A stretch of 37,647 nucleotides of DNA from Lachnospiraceae bacterium (GCA_009777715.1 WRLH01000027.1:1-37647); one strand, 5' to 3'; positions 16,369 to 25,494 are shown, counted from the stretch's first letter. Notes: a model not told the origin generated them from the sequence alone. Program-made: numbers and translations.

Positions 16369-17464
16369 TTACGCCCTAATAATTATTGAATATGAAAAGA
16401 ATCCTCCATTACTGCTATAGCTGCACTCGCCATTATATTTCCTTATTGCTTCTTCAACATTCTGCAAGCCAATCCCATGCTCTTCGGGATTTTGCTTTGT
16501 CGAAACAGGATAATCATTGATGGTTTTTAACTTGCCTGTCATTGGGTTTTTGATAATTATGTTAAGCTCATCATTTTGCCAAATGCACTGGAATTTGATG
16601 ATTCTGCTTTCTTCATTTAAATTCATACAAGCTTCTATTGCATTGTCCAGTAAATTAGAAAGTATTATTACTAAATCCTCATCTGATATTTTTATGTTTG
16701 CCAAATCGCTTAAAGAAAGCATGATTATAATGCCATTCGCTTCCGCCATCTTATATTTTTGGTTAATTATTGCGTTGGCAATAGCGTGGTTTGTATCTTT
16801 CTTCTGCCAATCTGGCTTTTAAGATACTGTTATCTCTTTGGATAATATCCCGGATAATATAAAAACTAATGAAATTCGCGGAAGCCAAGCCAAAGGTGAC
16901 AAAAATAACCGCATTAATATCATCAAATCCGCTTACAATGAACCAGGCCATTGATAAGATTGATAAAATTGGCAAAAACAAAAACCTTATCCATTCAGCA
17001 CTTGTAATTAAGCCAAGCCCATTTCCTTTTTTTAGCTTCCTGCTTAGAAAGAAGATCACTAACAGCATTAATGTTTTACTAAAAAGGGCTACTATAGTTA
17101 CCCTTGCTGAACTTTCTAAGCTATCAGTTTGGGTTAAAATCAGCAAAACATAATCGATCGCAAATGATATTGCGTAAAATCCCGTTGCTAGAAAAACAAT
17201 TTTAAGCGGCGAGCTTTTACAATAAACCGACATGACAATTATTATTGTTAATATGGCTAAAATTATTTTAAGAAAAAATTTAACGTCGCCCCAAAATGAA
17301 GCACTCAAAAACCCAATCAGATAAAACGCTGATAATAGTATTAAGAATAATAACGCATTAGGCCCTTTTTTCCGCGACCTCTTTTCAGAGAATATGTCAA
17401 AAAACAAAAGACAGCCACACGCTTCGTAAAAAGTAAGGATTACGCCTGTCAAATAATAAATCAT
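16369..17464 (-). pseudogene. AgrC-like sensor kinase lacking its phospho-acceptor domain
   Basis: The upstream part (17464-16763) encodes about six membrane helices and ends in a coiled linker (IIQRDNSILKARLAEER). A frame change at about 16800 leads straight into NHAIANAIINQKYKMAEANG and the GHKL ATPase: LVIILSNLLDNAIEAC and EEHGIGLQNVEEAI, stop at 16369. In AgrC-like kinases about 60-70 residues with the HDxKNH-type phospho-acceptor helix lie between these parts. Here they are absent, so the product cannot autophosphorylate even if the frame were restored. The gene overlaps the broken regulator by ATGA. Confidence 0.85.
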
Positions 17465-18184
17465 AGCAAATTGCTCCTGTACTCGAAATAACGGTCTCTC
17501 ACCAGCTTAAATTTCACCCGGGGAATTGGCAGCTCCATTTTCCCCTCCAAAGTGGCACGATAAGGAACGATTTTTTGGACATATCCCGCATTAACAAGAA
17601 AACTTTTGTGAATCCGCAGAAATCCAAATTCTTTTAGTTCTTTTTCAATATCATCAAGTTTCCTGACTATGCTGAACTGCTTTTTCATATGCTTATATGT
17701 ATGAAAATATAGTTTGTGGTTACTGCTCGAAATATAGTATCTGGCTGGTATTTAATGTTTCTCTTCCTTCCAAAAAATCCATTGTAATCGTTCCGGCTTT
17801 AAGTTTTAACCGCTTAATAATAGTTCTTATGCATTCCGGCAAAGTTTTGGCAAAAGTATCTTTTAAAAGATAATCGGCCACTCCATATTTATAACCTTCG
17901 ATTGAATAATCAATAAAGGCAGTCACAAATACAATCAAGACATCATCATCATATTTCCTGATGTGCTTTGCTAGCTCAAGGCCAGTTAACTCCTGCATAT
18001 TGATGTCAAGAAAAATTACGTTATATTTTGAGATATTTTCATTAAGGCCAGCTAATTTGCGCGAAGAAAGATAAGTTTCGATTGCAAAATTATTAATGCC
18101 TAATTTATTAAGCTCGATTTCTACCGCTGTTTTCATTTTTTCAAGAAAAAAATCTTCATCATCGCAAATCGCAATTTTCAGCAT
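17461..18184 (-). pseudogene. AgrA/LytTR-type response regulator with a frameshift
   Basis: The receiver domain (18184-17720) has DDE at residues 8-10, phospho-acceptor Asp60 in VIFLDINMQ and the conserved Lys in LLKDTF, then enters the LytTR domain up to ILYFEQ and stops. Restoring one lost base near 17726-17728 gives ILYFE-x-SSNHKLYFHTYKH, joining directly to the rest of LytTR (RKLDDIEKELKEFGFLRIHK, then FLVNAGYV) which ends at 17461. LytTR domains bind direct repeats upstream of peptide-signalling and bacteriocin genes. A single-base difference could be a sequencing error, but the partner kinase is also broken. Confidence 0.85.
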
Positions 18185-18213
18185 TTTTCGCCCTCTTTTC
18201 TCTTATATATTTC

Positions 18214-20430
18214 TTACCGATTTTCATCCATATAAACTTGTACCCGGTTTTGAATAATCCCTGCAACCTCTCTGGCCGACTTTTGCCCCGCTAAAAGACC
18301 TGTGGCTTCTTCGCTGATAATCAGCAAAATTTGCTCATCTGCTGCCTTAATGCTATTCGTGCTGGAAATAATATCCTTATATATTTCCATGTATTCATCA
18401 TCGCGGGAAAAATCAATCCGGACAAACATATCTTCATGGCCATATCCGTACTCATACGTTCCGCGCTTATCGCCAATCAATGTTTTTGTCAATAATCTTT
18501 TTTCAAATGAAGCAAGGGCAGAATTTTTAACCGGAATAAAAAACATTCTCGGCTTATCTGTTTGCTGATATATGTCGCTAAGTAAGTAAGAAATGAAAGC
18601 AAAAGCCGCTTCAGCATTATCAGAGTTAGCCGAGATAGCAGTCGCCCCGGCAGGGCGTGCCAAAAAGCCGCTGCCGTCACGAGCTGGAAAACAGATATAT
18701 TTCGCTTCTCCATCAAACATAACGTCATATTCATAGAATGTATCGATACTAGAAATAAACGCATGGCTTAAAAGATAATAATTATTTTTGAAACCTTCAC
18801 GCATTCCGATAAAATGAGGACTGCTCCGGTCATTTTCTTCATCGTCCGTATGGTTAGCGGCAGCAAACTCCAAAATACTAATAAAATCATCGTTTAAGAA
18901 ATCACATTTCCCTGTTTGCCAATCAGTAAAACGATGATAATCATCACTCATCAAAAGTGCCAAAATATCATTAGTATAGCTGCGGAGCAGTTTGGCGTCC
19001 GGGTATTTGCTTGCCCATTCTATTAGCTCTGGTATCGACCAGCTGTTAATATTATTTAGTTTGCTTTCGTGTCCAACTAAGGTTTCAATCGAAAATTCCG
19101 GCGTTACGGCATATGTATTTCCCATGACATTATAGCCATTAAAGGCTAAATAATGATAATCATCATGGCGGATTTTGCTTTTTTCAAGCAAAGGGTTTAG
19201 ATCCAAAAAAGCACCCTTGGCGGCAAGCTGCGGGAAATTTATATCAGCGATATTGATCAGATCCGGCGGATTTGCGCTGCTGATTGCCATGTTAAACCTG
19301 ATCAAAGCCGCCGCAAGGCTTTCCGTATCGCCATAATCAATCCCGGTAAAGTATTCCTTAACATTAATATGGTATTTTCCATTTGTTTTGTTAAACTCAA
19401 CAATGGTGTCCAAGATGTATGAGTCTAAATAACCAGTCGCATACGTAATATACTGCCGGGAAGGCATTTCCCTGATGGTAGTCGGGGTTAAATTAATCAC
19501 TTCAGCGGAATGCACCCCCTCATTATTCATTTGCCTGACTGCCCAATAACCGCCGTCTTTAAGACTGCCAAAATAATAAATTCTAACAACACTAATGCTG
19601 CTTTCAAGCCAATTCAAAATAGCATTGGCTGAGCCGCTTGCCAAATCAACTTCCCATATCCCGGAAACATCGGCACATAATAAACCAGAATCTGAAGCAG
19701 AAGAAAAACCGATTAGATTATTATATTTAATGCTGTCCGGAAAAGAAATCTTGGTTATCGCGCCTGATTCAAAATCCAGTTCCTTTAGCACTGTCCCATC
19801 ATCGCCGGAAGAATGCAAATATATATTATTATCAGCGCAGATAACTAGGTTAAAAAGGTAATCTTCATCAATAAATTTATTAGCTATTTCCATGTTGTCT
19901 TTTAGAACATAGATATGAGTTGCCGGATTCATCGGAACGATTATGTAAATCATTTCATCCATATCCAAATACATTTTATTGGTCGATACATTCCCGGATA
20001 GGCCTAACAAGTCATTTAGGTTTGTATTGCTAACTAAATCACCACTTGCCGAAATCTCGATAAGGTTTGATACTGTCCCAGTATTATCCCATGTGGAAAC
20101 TAGCAATAAAAAATTGCCATTTGCTTTAAGCGCAAAATCATAAACGCTTTGATTGCTTCCTAAGAAATCCAAGCTAATATTTGCTTGTTCATTATTGCCA
20201 AAAGAAATTTTCGTGATATTGCTTTGGCTGATATCGTCGCCCAAGGCATAAAGATAATCACTATCAGAAGCTACGGCACTTATATTGATATTTTCTATTT
20301 CAAAAGAAGAAGCCAAATAAACGACCGTATCAAGGTCAATCCCTGTACTATTTCCGGTTTTGGTGCAGGCGGATAGGAAAAGAGGGCTGATAGTTAATAT
20401 TAGCATTATTAATGGGATAAGTTTTTTCAT
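18214..20430 (-). CDS. Propeller-like plus extracellular solute-binding lipoprotein (paralogue 1)
   Basis: 738 residues. A lipoprotein signal ends in LFLSAC with lipidated Cys22. Residues about 30-310 are rich in short beta segments (for example DSDYLYALGDD, YDFALKANGNFLLLVS, GLLCADVSGIWEVD) and suggest a beta-propeller. Residues about 340-738 look like a family 1 solute-binding protein (IVEFNKTNGKYHINVKEY, PPDLINI, AGATAISANSDNAEAAFAF). The closing segment AREVAGIIQNRVQVYMDENR is typical of such proteins. Paralogue 2 at 34524-36734 has the same architecture. It lies 29 nt before the Agr-type regulator and may be its peptide sensor or an immunity factor; that is inference. No permease genes accompany it. 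Confidence 0.78.
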   Translation of the reverse strand: MKKLIPLIMLILTISPLFLSACTKTGNSTGIDLDTVVYLASSFEIENINISAVASDSDYLYALGDDISQSNITKISFGNNEQANISLDFLGSNQSVYDFALKANGNFLLLVSTWDNTGTVSNLIEISASGDLVSNTNLNDLLGLSGNVSTNKMYLDMDEMIYIIVPMNPATHIYVLKDNMEIANKFIDEDYLFNLVICADNNIYLHSSGDDGTVLKELDFESGAITKISFPDSIKYNNLIGFSSASDSGLLCADVSGIWEVDLASGSANAILNWLESSISVVRIYYFGSLKDGGYWAVRQMNNEGVHSAEVINLTPTTIREMPSRQYITYATGYLDSYILDTIVEFNKTNGKYHINVKEYFTGIDYGDTESLAAALIRFNMAISSANPPDLINIADINFPQLAAKGAFLDLNPLLEKSKIRHDDYHYLAFNGYNVMGNTYAVTPEFSIETLVGHESKLNNINSWSIPELIEWASKYPDAKLLRSYTNDILALLMSDDYHRFTDWQTGKCDFLNDDFISILEFAAANHTDDEENDRSSPHFIGMREGFKNNYYLLSHAFISSIDTFYEYDVMFDGEAKYICFPARDGSGFLARPAGATAISANSDNAEAAFAFISYLLSDIYQQTDKPRMFFIPVKNSALASFEKRLLTKTLIGDKRGTYEYGYGHEDMFVRIDFSRDDEYMEIYKDIISSTNSIKAADEQILLIISEEATGLLAGQKSAREVAGIIQNRVQVYMDENR

Positions 20431-20449
20431 ATTTGTTCTTCATATTTAG

Positions 20450-20488
20450 GTGTTACCCACGAACACATTTACCGCTCATGGGTAACAC
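20450..20488 (-). other. 10-bp hairpin upstream of the propeller lipoprotein gene
   Basis: GTGTTACCCA (20450-20459) pairs perfectly with TGGGTAACAC (20479-20488) across a 19-nt loop. It lies between the stop of the upstream small gene and the lipoprotein start (20430). There is no T-run, so a role in mRNA processing or in tuning expression fits better than termination. Confidence 0.6.
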
Positions 20489-20497
20489 GCTAATTAT

Positions 20498-20944
20498 TTA
20501 TTTGCTTTCAACGTCTCTTAACCATTCTTCTAGAATTGCTTTTCCGCCCTCATAGTCGCGAAGAATCCGCGCAACATAAACTGCGCAACGCTCGCACCGC
20601 CAAGGTTCGGTTTCATTTATGTGATTAACCATCTCTTCCATTGTGGTTTCATCGGTGATAAAAAATTCTGCGGCCATATCACCTTGGACAACCTTTGAGT
20701 CAAGATAACTCAATTCGTCACTCTCTCCAATCACCGCGCCAGCCATTGCGCCACCGTATAGATAATTAAAATACTGGCGGATAGATACAGGTGTCCCGGA
20801 AAGAGCAGACGCATTTTTATTACAATCATCACAGTAAATTTGCGGGCCCATGCTATCCATCGAAGAATATACAATAAGGCTGCCGATACCAACAATGCTG
20901 ATGACAGAAATAGTTAATATTAATAGTTTTAGACTAGTTTTCAT
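20498..20944 (-). CDS. Small membrane-anchored protein with two CxxC motifs
   Basis: 148 residues, not recognised. One N-terminal membrane helix (about 7-27) is followed by an exported domain with CDDC (Cys38, Cys41) and CERC (Cys117, Cys120), which could bind a metal or form disulfides. The first motif is followed by a Tyr/Phe-rich block (RQYFNYLYGG). SD AGGAG precedes the ATG. It sits between another small anchored protein and the propeller lipoprotein, all in one direction, so a role in the same system is likely but undefined. Confidence 0.65.
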   Translation of the reverse strand: MKTSLKLLILTISVISIVGIGSLIVYSSMDSMGPQIYCDDCNKNASALSGTPVSIRQYFNYLYGGAMAGAVIGESDELSYLDSKVVQGDMAAEFFITDETTMEEMVNHINETEPWRCERCAVYVARILRDYEGGKAILEEWLRDVESK

Positions 20945-20989
20945 AGTTATCTCCTAAATATATTCGCTAGTAATTCAGGCTTTACTTTA

Positions 20990-21451
20990 CTAACGCTGAA
21001 ATTGCGGAAAATACTTTACCACTAATGAATAGTATATGCTTGACATATGACTGCTAATTTCATCATCAGCTTCATATCCATTTTGACCGTTAATAATATA
21101 GAATGGGGTACTTCCCGCAAAATCAAAGCCCTTTTTATTATATATTTTTATGTGGAATTGAACCCATCTTCCGCCGTCATAATAGCGGAAATCATCGTTG
21201 CTTTTGCCAGTTATCTTAACTTGTTTCAGTAGTTCATATAATTCGGAAACATCATTTTCTGATAATACTGCGGCTTCATTTGGCGATAAAGAGTATAAAG
21301 TTATGCTCTCTATCTGCGATATATCCAGATTATTCAATATATATTTTGGCGAATGAAGAATTAAGCCAAAGCATATTATCATAAGTGCAGCTATCCCGAT
21401 TAAGATAGTAATTATTAATGCCTTTTTTACCTGCTGTTTTTTACTGTACAT
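20990..21451 (-). CDS. Small membrane-anchored protein of unknown function
   Basis: 153 residues, not recognised. Basic N-terminus (MYSKKQQVKKA), one membrane helix (about 11-31), then an exported domain with many Tyr and Ser residues (ESITLYSLSPNEAAVLSEND and onward). The start overlaps the end of hepT by 11 nt, which couples it to the toxin-antitoxin genes. SD is weak. The exported half resembles small sensor-like domains only in general character. Confidence 0.6.
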   Translation of the reverse strand: MYSKKQQVKKALIITILIGIAALMIICFGLILHSPKYILNNLDISQIESITLYSLSPNEAAVLSENDVSELYELLKQVKITGKSNDDFRYYDGGRWVQFHIKIYNKKGFDFAGSTPFYIINGQNGYEADDEISSHMSSIYYSLVVKYFPQFQR

Positions 21452-21800
21452 TATTATTACTCTTGGCTATTTGCTTTTCTTTCAAGAATTTTGATAAAGG
21501 CGGGATCGTATTAACAACAATGTCGAAAATAATCCCAAAATCCAAATCATGATAGCCGTGAGCCGCGCGGTTTCGGAAACCAATGACATGCTGCCAATTA
21601 CCTAATGGATATTCAGCTTTTTCTTCGATTGTTAGGCTTTTGAATAATTCGCCTAAATCAAGCAAGCACATGGTGACTGCGCGTTTGGCTAAAATAGATT
21701 TTTTTAGCTCCTGCACAGAATCTATTCCTTTCATACACTCGGTTAATTCATCGCAGGTTTGAACCATATGGTCTAAATAATCCCAGCTCTTATATTTCAT
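21441..21800 (-). CDS. hepT: HEPN-domain toxin HepT
   Basis: 119 residues of the DUF86/HepT family. The HEPN motif RNRAAHGY (Arg76, His81, Tyr83) is the Rx4HxY form: Arg and His are RNase residues and Tyr is the residue adenylylated by the MntA partner, a type VII toxin-antitoxin mechanism. The start overlaps the end of mntA by 11 nt, as in other MntA-HepT pairs. Length and motif are intact. Confidence 0.9.
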   Translation of the reverse strand: MKYKSWDYLDHMVQTCDELTECMKGIDSVQELKKSILAKRAVTMCLLDLGELFKSLTIEEKAEYPLGNWQHVIGFRNRAAHGYHDLDFGIIFDIVVNTIPPLSKFLKEKQIAKSNNNVQ

Positions 21801-22092
21801 AAATATACCTCATTTCCTGCAACACGCGCTCTCGAAATTTTTGAGGCGTTGTTGATAAAGAATCAACTGTCACTAGATCTGTCTTTAATCCAATGGTGCT
21901 TTCTAATTCATCCCAAAAATTATAGAATAACCCAGCTATGCCTTTTGTATAATCCAACTCCACAAGAATGTCTAAATCAGAGTCGTTGGTCGCATCACCC
22001 CGGGCATAGCTGCCAAAAATTGCTGCCCGCTTTATGGGGTATTGTCTGAAAATCGGGGTTAATGTATCAATTAATTCTTGTTGGGTGTGCAT
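21790..22092 (-). CDS. mntA: MntA-type minimal nucleotidyltransferase antitoxin
   Basis: 100 residues with the nucleotidyltransferase motif GSx10DxD: Gly27-Ser28, then Asp39 and Asp41 (FGSYARGDATNDSDLDILVE). MntA transfers AMP to the HepT tyrosine and so neutralises the toxin. SD AGGAGAG precedes the ATG by 8 nt. First gene of a minus-strand run that continues with hepT, two small anchored proteins, the propeller lipoprotein and the broken Agr-type system. Confidence 0.9.
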   Translation of the reverse strand: MHTQQELIDTLTPIFRQYPIKRAAIFGSYARGDATNDSDLDILVELDYTKGIAGLFYNFWDELESTIGLKTDLVTVDSLSTTPQKFRERVLQEMRYIYEI

Positions 22093-22124
22093 ATATAATA
22101 CTCTCCTTTTTCTTTCACAATCTC

Positions 22125-22153
22125 ATTATATCTTACCCCTGACCTAATTTCAA
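22125..22153 (-). promoter_or_regulatory. Promoter of the mntA-hepT run
   Basis: On the minus strand TTGAAA (22153-22148) and TATAAT (22130-22125) are 17 nt apart. The start near 22118 gives a leader of about 25 nt that contains the mntA SD. Confidence 0.75.
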
Positions 22154-22199
22154 TTGTGCCATTGCCATTATTTCCGTATTCCGCTTACCTAAATTACTC

Positions 22200-22230
22200 T
22201 TCCCCCTACTCCCCCCCTACTCTACCCCCA
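22200..22230 (-). other. G-rich tract at the fucosidase stop codon
   Basis: The minus strand has three G-runs of 5, 7 and 5 (22229-22225, 22217-22211, 22206-22202). The run of 7 can supply two G3 units, so four G3 units are available for a G-quadruplex. The tract starts within the last codons of the fucosidase gene and continues past its TAG. No terminator hairpin is visible here. Confidence 0.55.
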
Positions 22231-23695
22231 CCTTTAAAACTACCGGCAATTCGGAGCTTAACCCCGGCGCATTTACGTGAAGCCCCTCTTTATCCGCCTG
22301 CCAAGCCAGCTTAATATCATAACCTAATATGCTAACATCTTTAATTAAGCCATGGAAAGCGGGTTTATGCGGATCTTTTGACTCACCCAATGATTTAATT
22401 GTTATATTTCCCTCAGCTGGCCACTCCATGCAGATGGCATAAATATTCCCGTTCCCAGCGGTAAAGCGGAAGTCAGAACTCGTATAACCGCCGCCAGCAA
22501 TACCATCACTAAACTGCCCCTCGGCTTCTTTGGTCGGGCCTTCCGCGGAATAACGCCAGCATTTGCTTTCATAAACCGCTTCCCCATTAACCTTAAGCCA
22601 CTTGCCGATATCAGCAAGGATTTGCCTGTCTTTACCGGGGATGCTTCCATCTGCTTTCGGCCCGATATTTAAGAGTAAATTGGCATTTTTGCTGACAACA
22701 TCAATCAAGTAGCAAATAATCTCCTTGGAATTCTTATAGTCAAGCGTAGATGTATAACACCACGAATTGCGGGCGATTGCGGTGTCGGTCTGCCAATAAA
22801 AAGGCTTTGCTTCGGCTAACCTGCCCCGCTCAACATCAACAATGCCGCAGCCAAAAGCAAAAGCATCATGTTTATAACAGATTGCGGTCGGAATGCCCCA
22901 TTCTTTACCGCGATTATAGTAATAAGCAGCTATTTTCTTAAGGTGCTTTTTATATGCTTCATGTTGAATCCACCAATCGAAATACAAGAATTTCGGTTGG
23001 TATTTGTCAATGATTTCACAAGTCCTGATTAACCAATCGTCTAAAAATTCTTCTGATGGGTCAGGTTTTGCCCTAAGGTTTTGCTGGTCAGGCTGTTCAA
23101 TAACCGAGGGCCAATAAAAATCACCGCAAGTTAACGGCTCTTTAATGTCAGAATCAAACTCTTTCCCGTTACCCATGAACCAGTGGTGTTCTGCCCGGTG
23201 GGAAGAAGCGGCAAAAACAAGCCCCTGCTCCTCATAAGCAGCTTTCAGCTCGCCAAGGACATCACGTTTTGGCCCAATCCGCTTTGCGTTCCACGCGGAC
23301 AACTCCGATTCATACATTTGGAATCCATCATGATGCTCTGCAACCTGAACAACATAACGGGCCCCGGCTTCCTTAAACAAGCTTGCCCATTCATCAGCGT
23401 CAAATTTATCAGCTGTAAAGAGGGGGATAAAATCCTTATAGCCAAAATCCTTATGCGGCCCATAGGTTTTTACGTGATGTTCAAACTCCGGTGTCCCCTT
23501 AATATACATATTCCGCGAATACCATTCATTATTAAAAGCCGGGACACTATAAAGCCCCCAATGGACAAAAATGCCGAATTTTGCTTTCGTGAACCACTCC
23601 GGGATTTGGAACGCGGACAGGGAACTCCACTCGTCTTTAAACTCACCCTTATCAATAACCTCATTGATTTGCTTTAAATATGCTTTTTTGTCCAT
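22217..23695 (-). CDS. GH29 alpha-L-fucosidase
   Basis: 492 residues from the ATG at 23695 (AGAGG 5 nt upstream); the longer open frame reaches back into the upstream gene. Family 29 hallmarks are PEWFTKAKFGIFVHWGLYSV, AEHHDGFQMYES and FLYFDWWIQ, where Asp240 is the probable nucleophile. It has a C-terminal beta-sandwich region. It hydrolyses alpha-linked L-fucose. No signal peptide is visible, so it acts in the cytoplasm on imported oligosaccharides. It is the second gene after the solute-binding lipoprotein (22 nt gap). Confidence 0.9.
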   Translation of the reverse strand: MDKKAYLKQINEVIDKGEFKDEWSSLSAFQIPEWFTKAKFGIFVHWGLYSVPAFNNEWYSRNMYIKGTPEFEHHVKTYGPHKDFGYKDFIPLFTADKFDADEWASLFKEAGARYVVQVAEHHDGFQMYESELSAWNAKRIGPKRDVLGELKAAYEEQGLVFAASSHRAEHHWFMGNGKEFDSDIKEPLTCGDFYWPSVIEQPDQQNLRAKPDPSEEFLDDWLIRTCEIIDKYQPKFLYFDWWIQHEAYKKHLKKIAAYYYNRGKEWGIPTAICYKHDAFAFGCGIVDVERGRLAEAKPFYWQTDTAIARNSWCYTSTLDYKNSKEIICYLIDVVSKNANLLLNIGPKADGSIPGKDRQILADIGKWLKVNGEAVYESKCWRYSAEGPTKEAEGQFSDGIAGGGYTSSDFRFTAGNGNIYAICMEWPAEGNITIKSLGESKDPHKPAFHGLIKDVSILGYDIKLAWQADKEGLHVNAPGLSSELPVVLKVGVE

Positions 23696-23717
23696 AAAAC
23701 CTCTTTTCCTTAAAATC

Positions 23718-25466
23718 TCACTTTGCGCCATCATGCCCACCATGCGACTCAATAGCCAGCTTCCGCGCTTCATTCAGTTTGATTGCATTCTCAAGGTCTG
23801 CCGCAAAAACCTTTTCATAACCAAAACTAAACACCGTATCTTGCATTTCTTTTTTCAAGTTCTGATAATGGTCATTATCGCGGGCAAAAATCATCTGCCA
23901 AGAATACTCCAAGATAATCGGCTGACACCAAGTCCGGATTGTGGTTATTTCCAAGGATTCCGCCGGGATAGTAAAACCTGTTCCCGGAGCGACAATTATT
24001 TTTCCATTTTTTTCCAAATATTCCTTGGTTGAATTTTCACCCATTACCGCCCGCCAGTCTGCTTCAAGCTTTGTTTCGTCCATTGCCAAAACCGAATCCC
24101 ATAGGGTATACGAATACGGAAAACCATCCGGGGTCAGCTCAACTAGTGCCACCGTCTGGTAGTTGAGGGCAGATACTCCGTCTTCCCAAATCCCGCCGCC
24201 CCATTCTTCGGGCATTATGGTATCATTTTCAAAAAAAGCCTGCTTGCCAAACTCCGTCAGCTCCGGGCCATTTCCGCCCATCACCCACATCAGCCCCTCT
24301 GGGCCTGCCGTGCCGCCGGAAGCTTGGGCGCCATTATAAAAAATTCCCTCCGGCGAATAAAGCCAATCAATGAAATCAGCAAGCCGTTCCGGGTCTTTTG
24401 CTTGTGAGCCAATGCTAATGACCGTTTTGGCATTACCCTCAGGAATGCAGCCTTGGGAAAAAATCCTCATGTCCTCAATATCCGCAACCATAAATCCCTT
24501 TCCGGCCGTGCGGTTAGTCATCGTATTATAAGCGGATTGCCCAAGCCACGGCCAAGGTGAGTAAAGGATTTCACCATTTTTGTATTTTTCAAAGGTTTCA
24601 TCAAAATTTTGATGAATTGATTCGGGGTCAACCAAGCCAAGCTGGTTGGCTTCATAATACAATCTAAGAACCCGCATATACATTGAATCATCGTCCATAA
24701 TGCTTTGATAATCGCTGCCATCTGCCATGGCAAGGGCAAAACCAATTTCATCATAACCATAAAAGCAAGCTGGCTGTTTGGCTGCATTCATTAGATTGCC
24801 GTCCCAATCGCGGAAAAAAGAAAAGCCATAGGTTGGTTTGCCGGACTCACTTAACGGATAGGCTTCCTGCATCGCTTTTAGGACCGGGAGCAAATCCTCC
24901 AAGGTCTCCATCTTCGGATAACCAAGCGCAGCATAAAGATCCCAGCGCAGATAAGGGCCAAAAGTCAGTTCAAGCCCCTCACTTGGGATTAGCGGTGAAT
25001 TTTCTGATACTTCCGAGGGAATGCCATAAATACCCACAGGCGTAATGTCTTGGTTAAGATTGTCAATGGCTCGCTGATAGCGCATTATTTGCTTATCTTT
25101 TAATAAATCGGTCATGTCAAGGACCAGCCGCGAGGTCACCATCTCTTGTAATGCCCCGCGTTCACCCTCGCTGATAATCAAATCGCCAACATTTCCGGCC
25201 GCCGCCCGGATTTCAATTAAAGCCTTGCGCCCTCCGGCGACATTTGGCGCAATTATATTTAGCTCCATATTAAACTTGTCCTTGACGACTTTTGCAAACC
25301 AGCCGGATTGGATGCCTTGAAAATTCGCCAGCTCGTCAAAGACATCAATAACAAGGAACTCTTCATATTTATGCCCATTGCTTCCATTAAAGCTAATGTT
25401 TGCACAGCCGGGAAGAAGCAAAACTATACATAGGATTAAAATAACTGGCTTCGATTGTTTTTTCAT
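23718..25466 (-). CDS. Extracellular solute-binding lipoprotein of a sugar ABC importer
   Basis: 582 residues; the lipobox LLPGC gives lipidated Cys21. The length and pattern fit the large LplA/YtcQ-type family 1 solute-binding proteins of Firmicutes, which deliver oligosaccharides to LplB/YtcP-type permeases. No permease gene is present in the window, so it must use components encoded elsewhere. A YesN-type regulator is divergently encoded with only 34 nt between the start codons. A possible minus-strand -10 (TATAAT, 25492-25487) overlaps the regulator's -10. SD is AAGGAAG but spaced 13 nt from the ATG. Confidence 0.88.
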   Translation of the reverse strand: MKKQSKPVILILCIVLLLPGCANISFNGSNGHKYEEFLVIDVFDELANFQGIQSGWFAKVVKDKFNMELNIIAPNVAGGRKALIEIRAAAGNVGDLIISEGERGALQEMVTSRLVLDMTDLLKDKQIMRYQRAIDNLNQDITPVGIYGIPSEVSENSPLIPSEGLELTFGPYLRWDLYAALGYPKMETLEDLLPVLKAMQEAYPLSESGKPTYGFSFFRDWDGNLMNAAKQPACFYGYDEIGFALAMADGSDYQSIMDDDSMYMRVLRLYYEANQLGLVDPESIHQNFDETFEKYKNGEILYSPWPWLGQSAYNTMTNRTAGKGFMVADIEDMRIFSQGCIPEGNAKTVISIGSQAKDPERLADFIDWLYSPEGIFYNGAQASGGTAGPEGLMWVMGGNGPELTEFGKQAFFENDTIMPEEWGGGIWEDGVSALNYQTVALVELTPDGFPYSYTLWDSVLAMDETKLEADWRAVMGENSTKEYLEKNGKIIVAPGTGFTIPAESLEITTIRTWCQPIILEYSWQMIFARDNDHYQNLKKEMQDTVFSFGYEKVFAADLENAIKLNEARKLAIESHGGHDGAK

Positions 25467-25494
25467 TGACTTGTCTTTACTTCCTTATTATAAT
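25466..25494 (+). promoter_or_regulatory. Promoter of the YesN-type regulator, predicts a leaderless mRNA
   Basis: TTGACT (25466-25471), 17-nt spacer, TATAAT (25489-25494), a near-perfect sigma-A promoter. The ATG begins 7 nt after the last -10 base (25501), exactly where transcription should start. No SD is present. The -35 box overlaps the start codon of the divergent lipoprotein gene. Confidence 0.8.

Noticed and set aside
16369-16749. 126-residue ATPase fragment as an independent small kinase-like gene
   Set aside because: There is no SD, and homology extends upstream of its ATG in the same frame (NHAIANAIINQKYK), so it is the tail of a deleted kinase.
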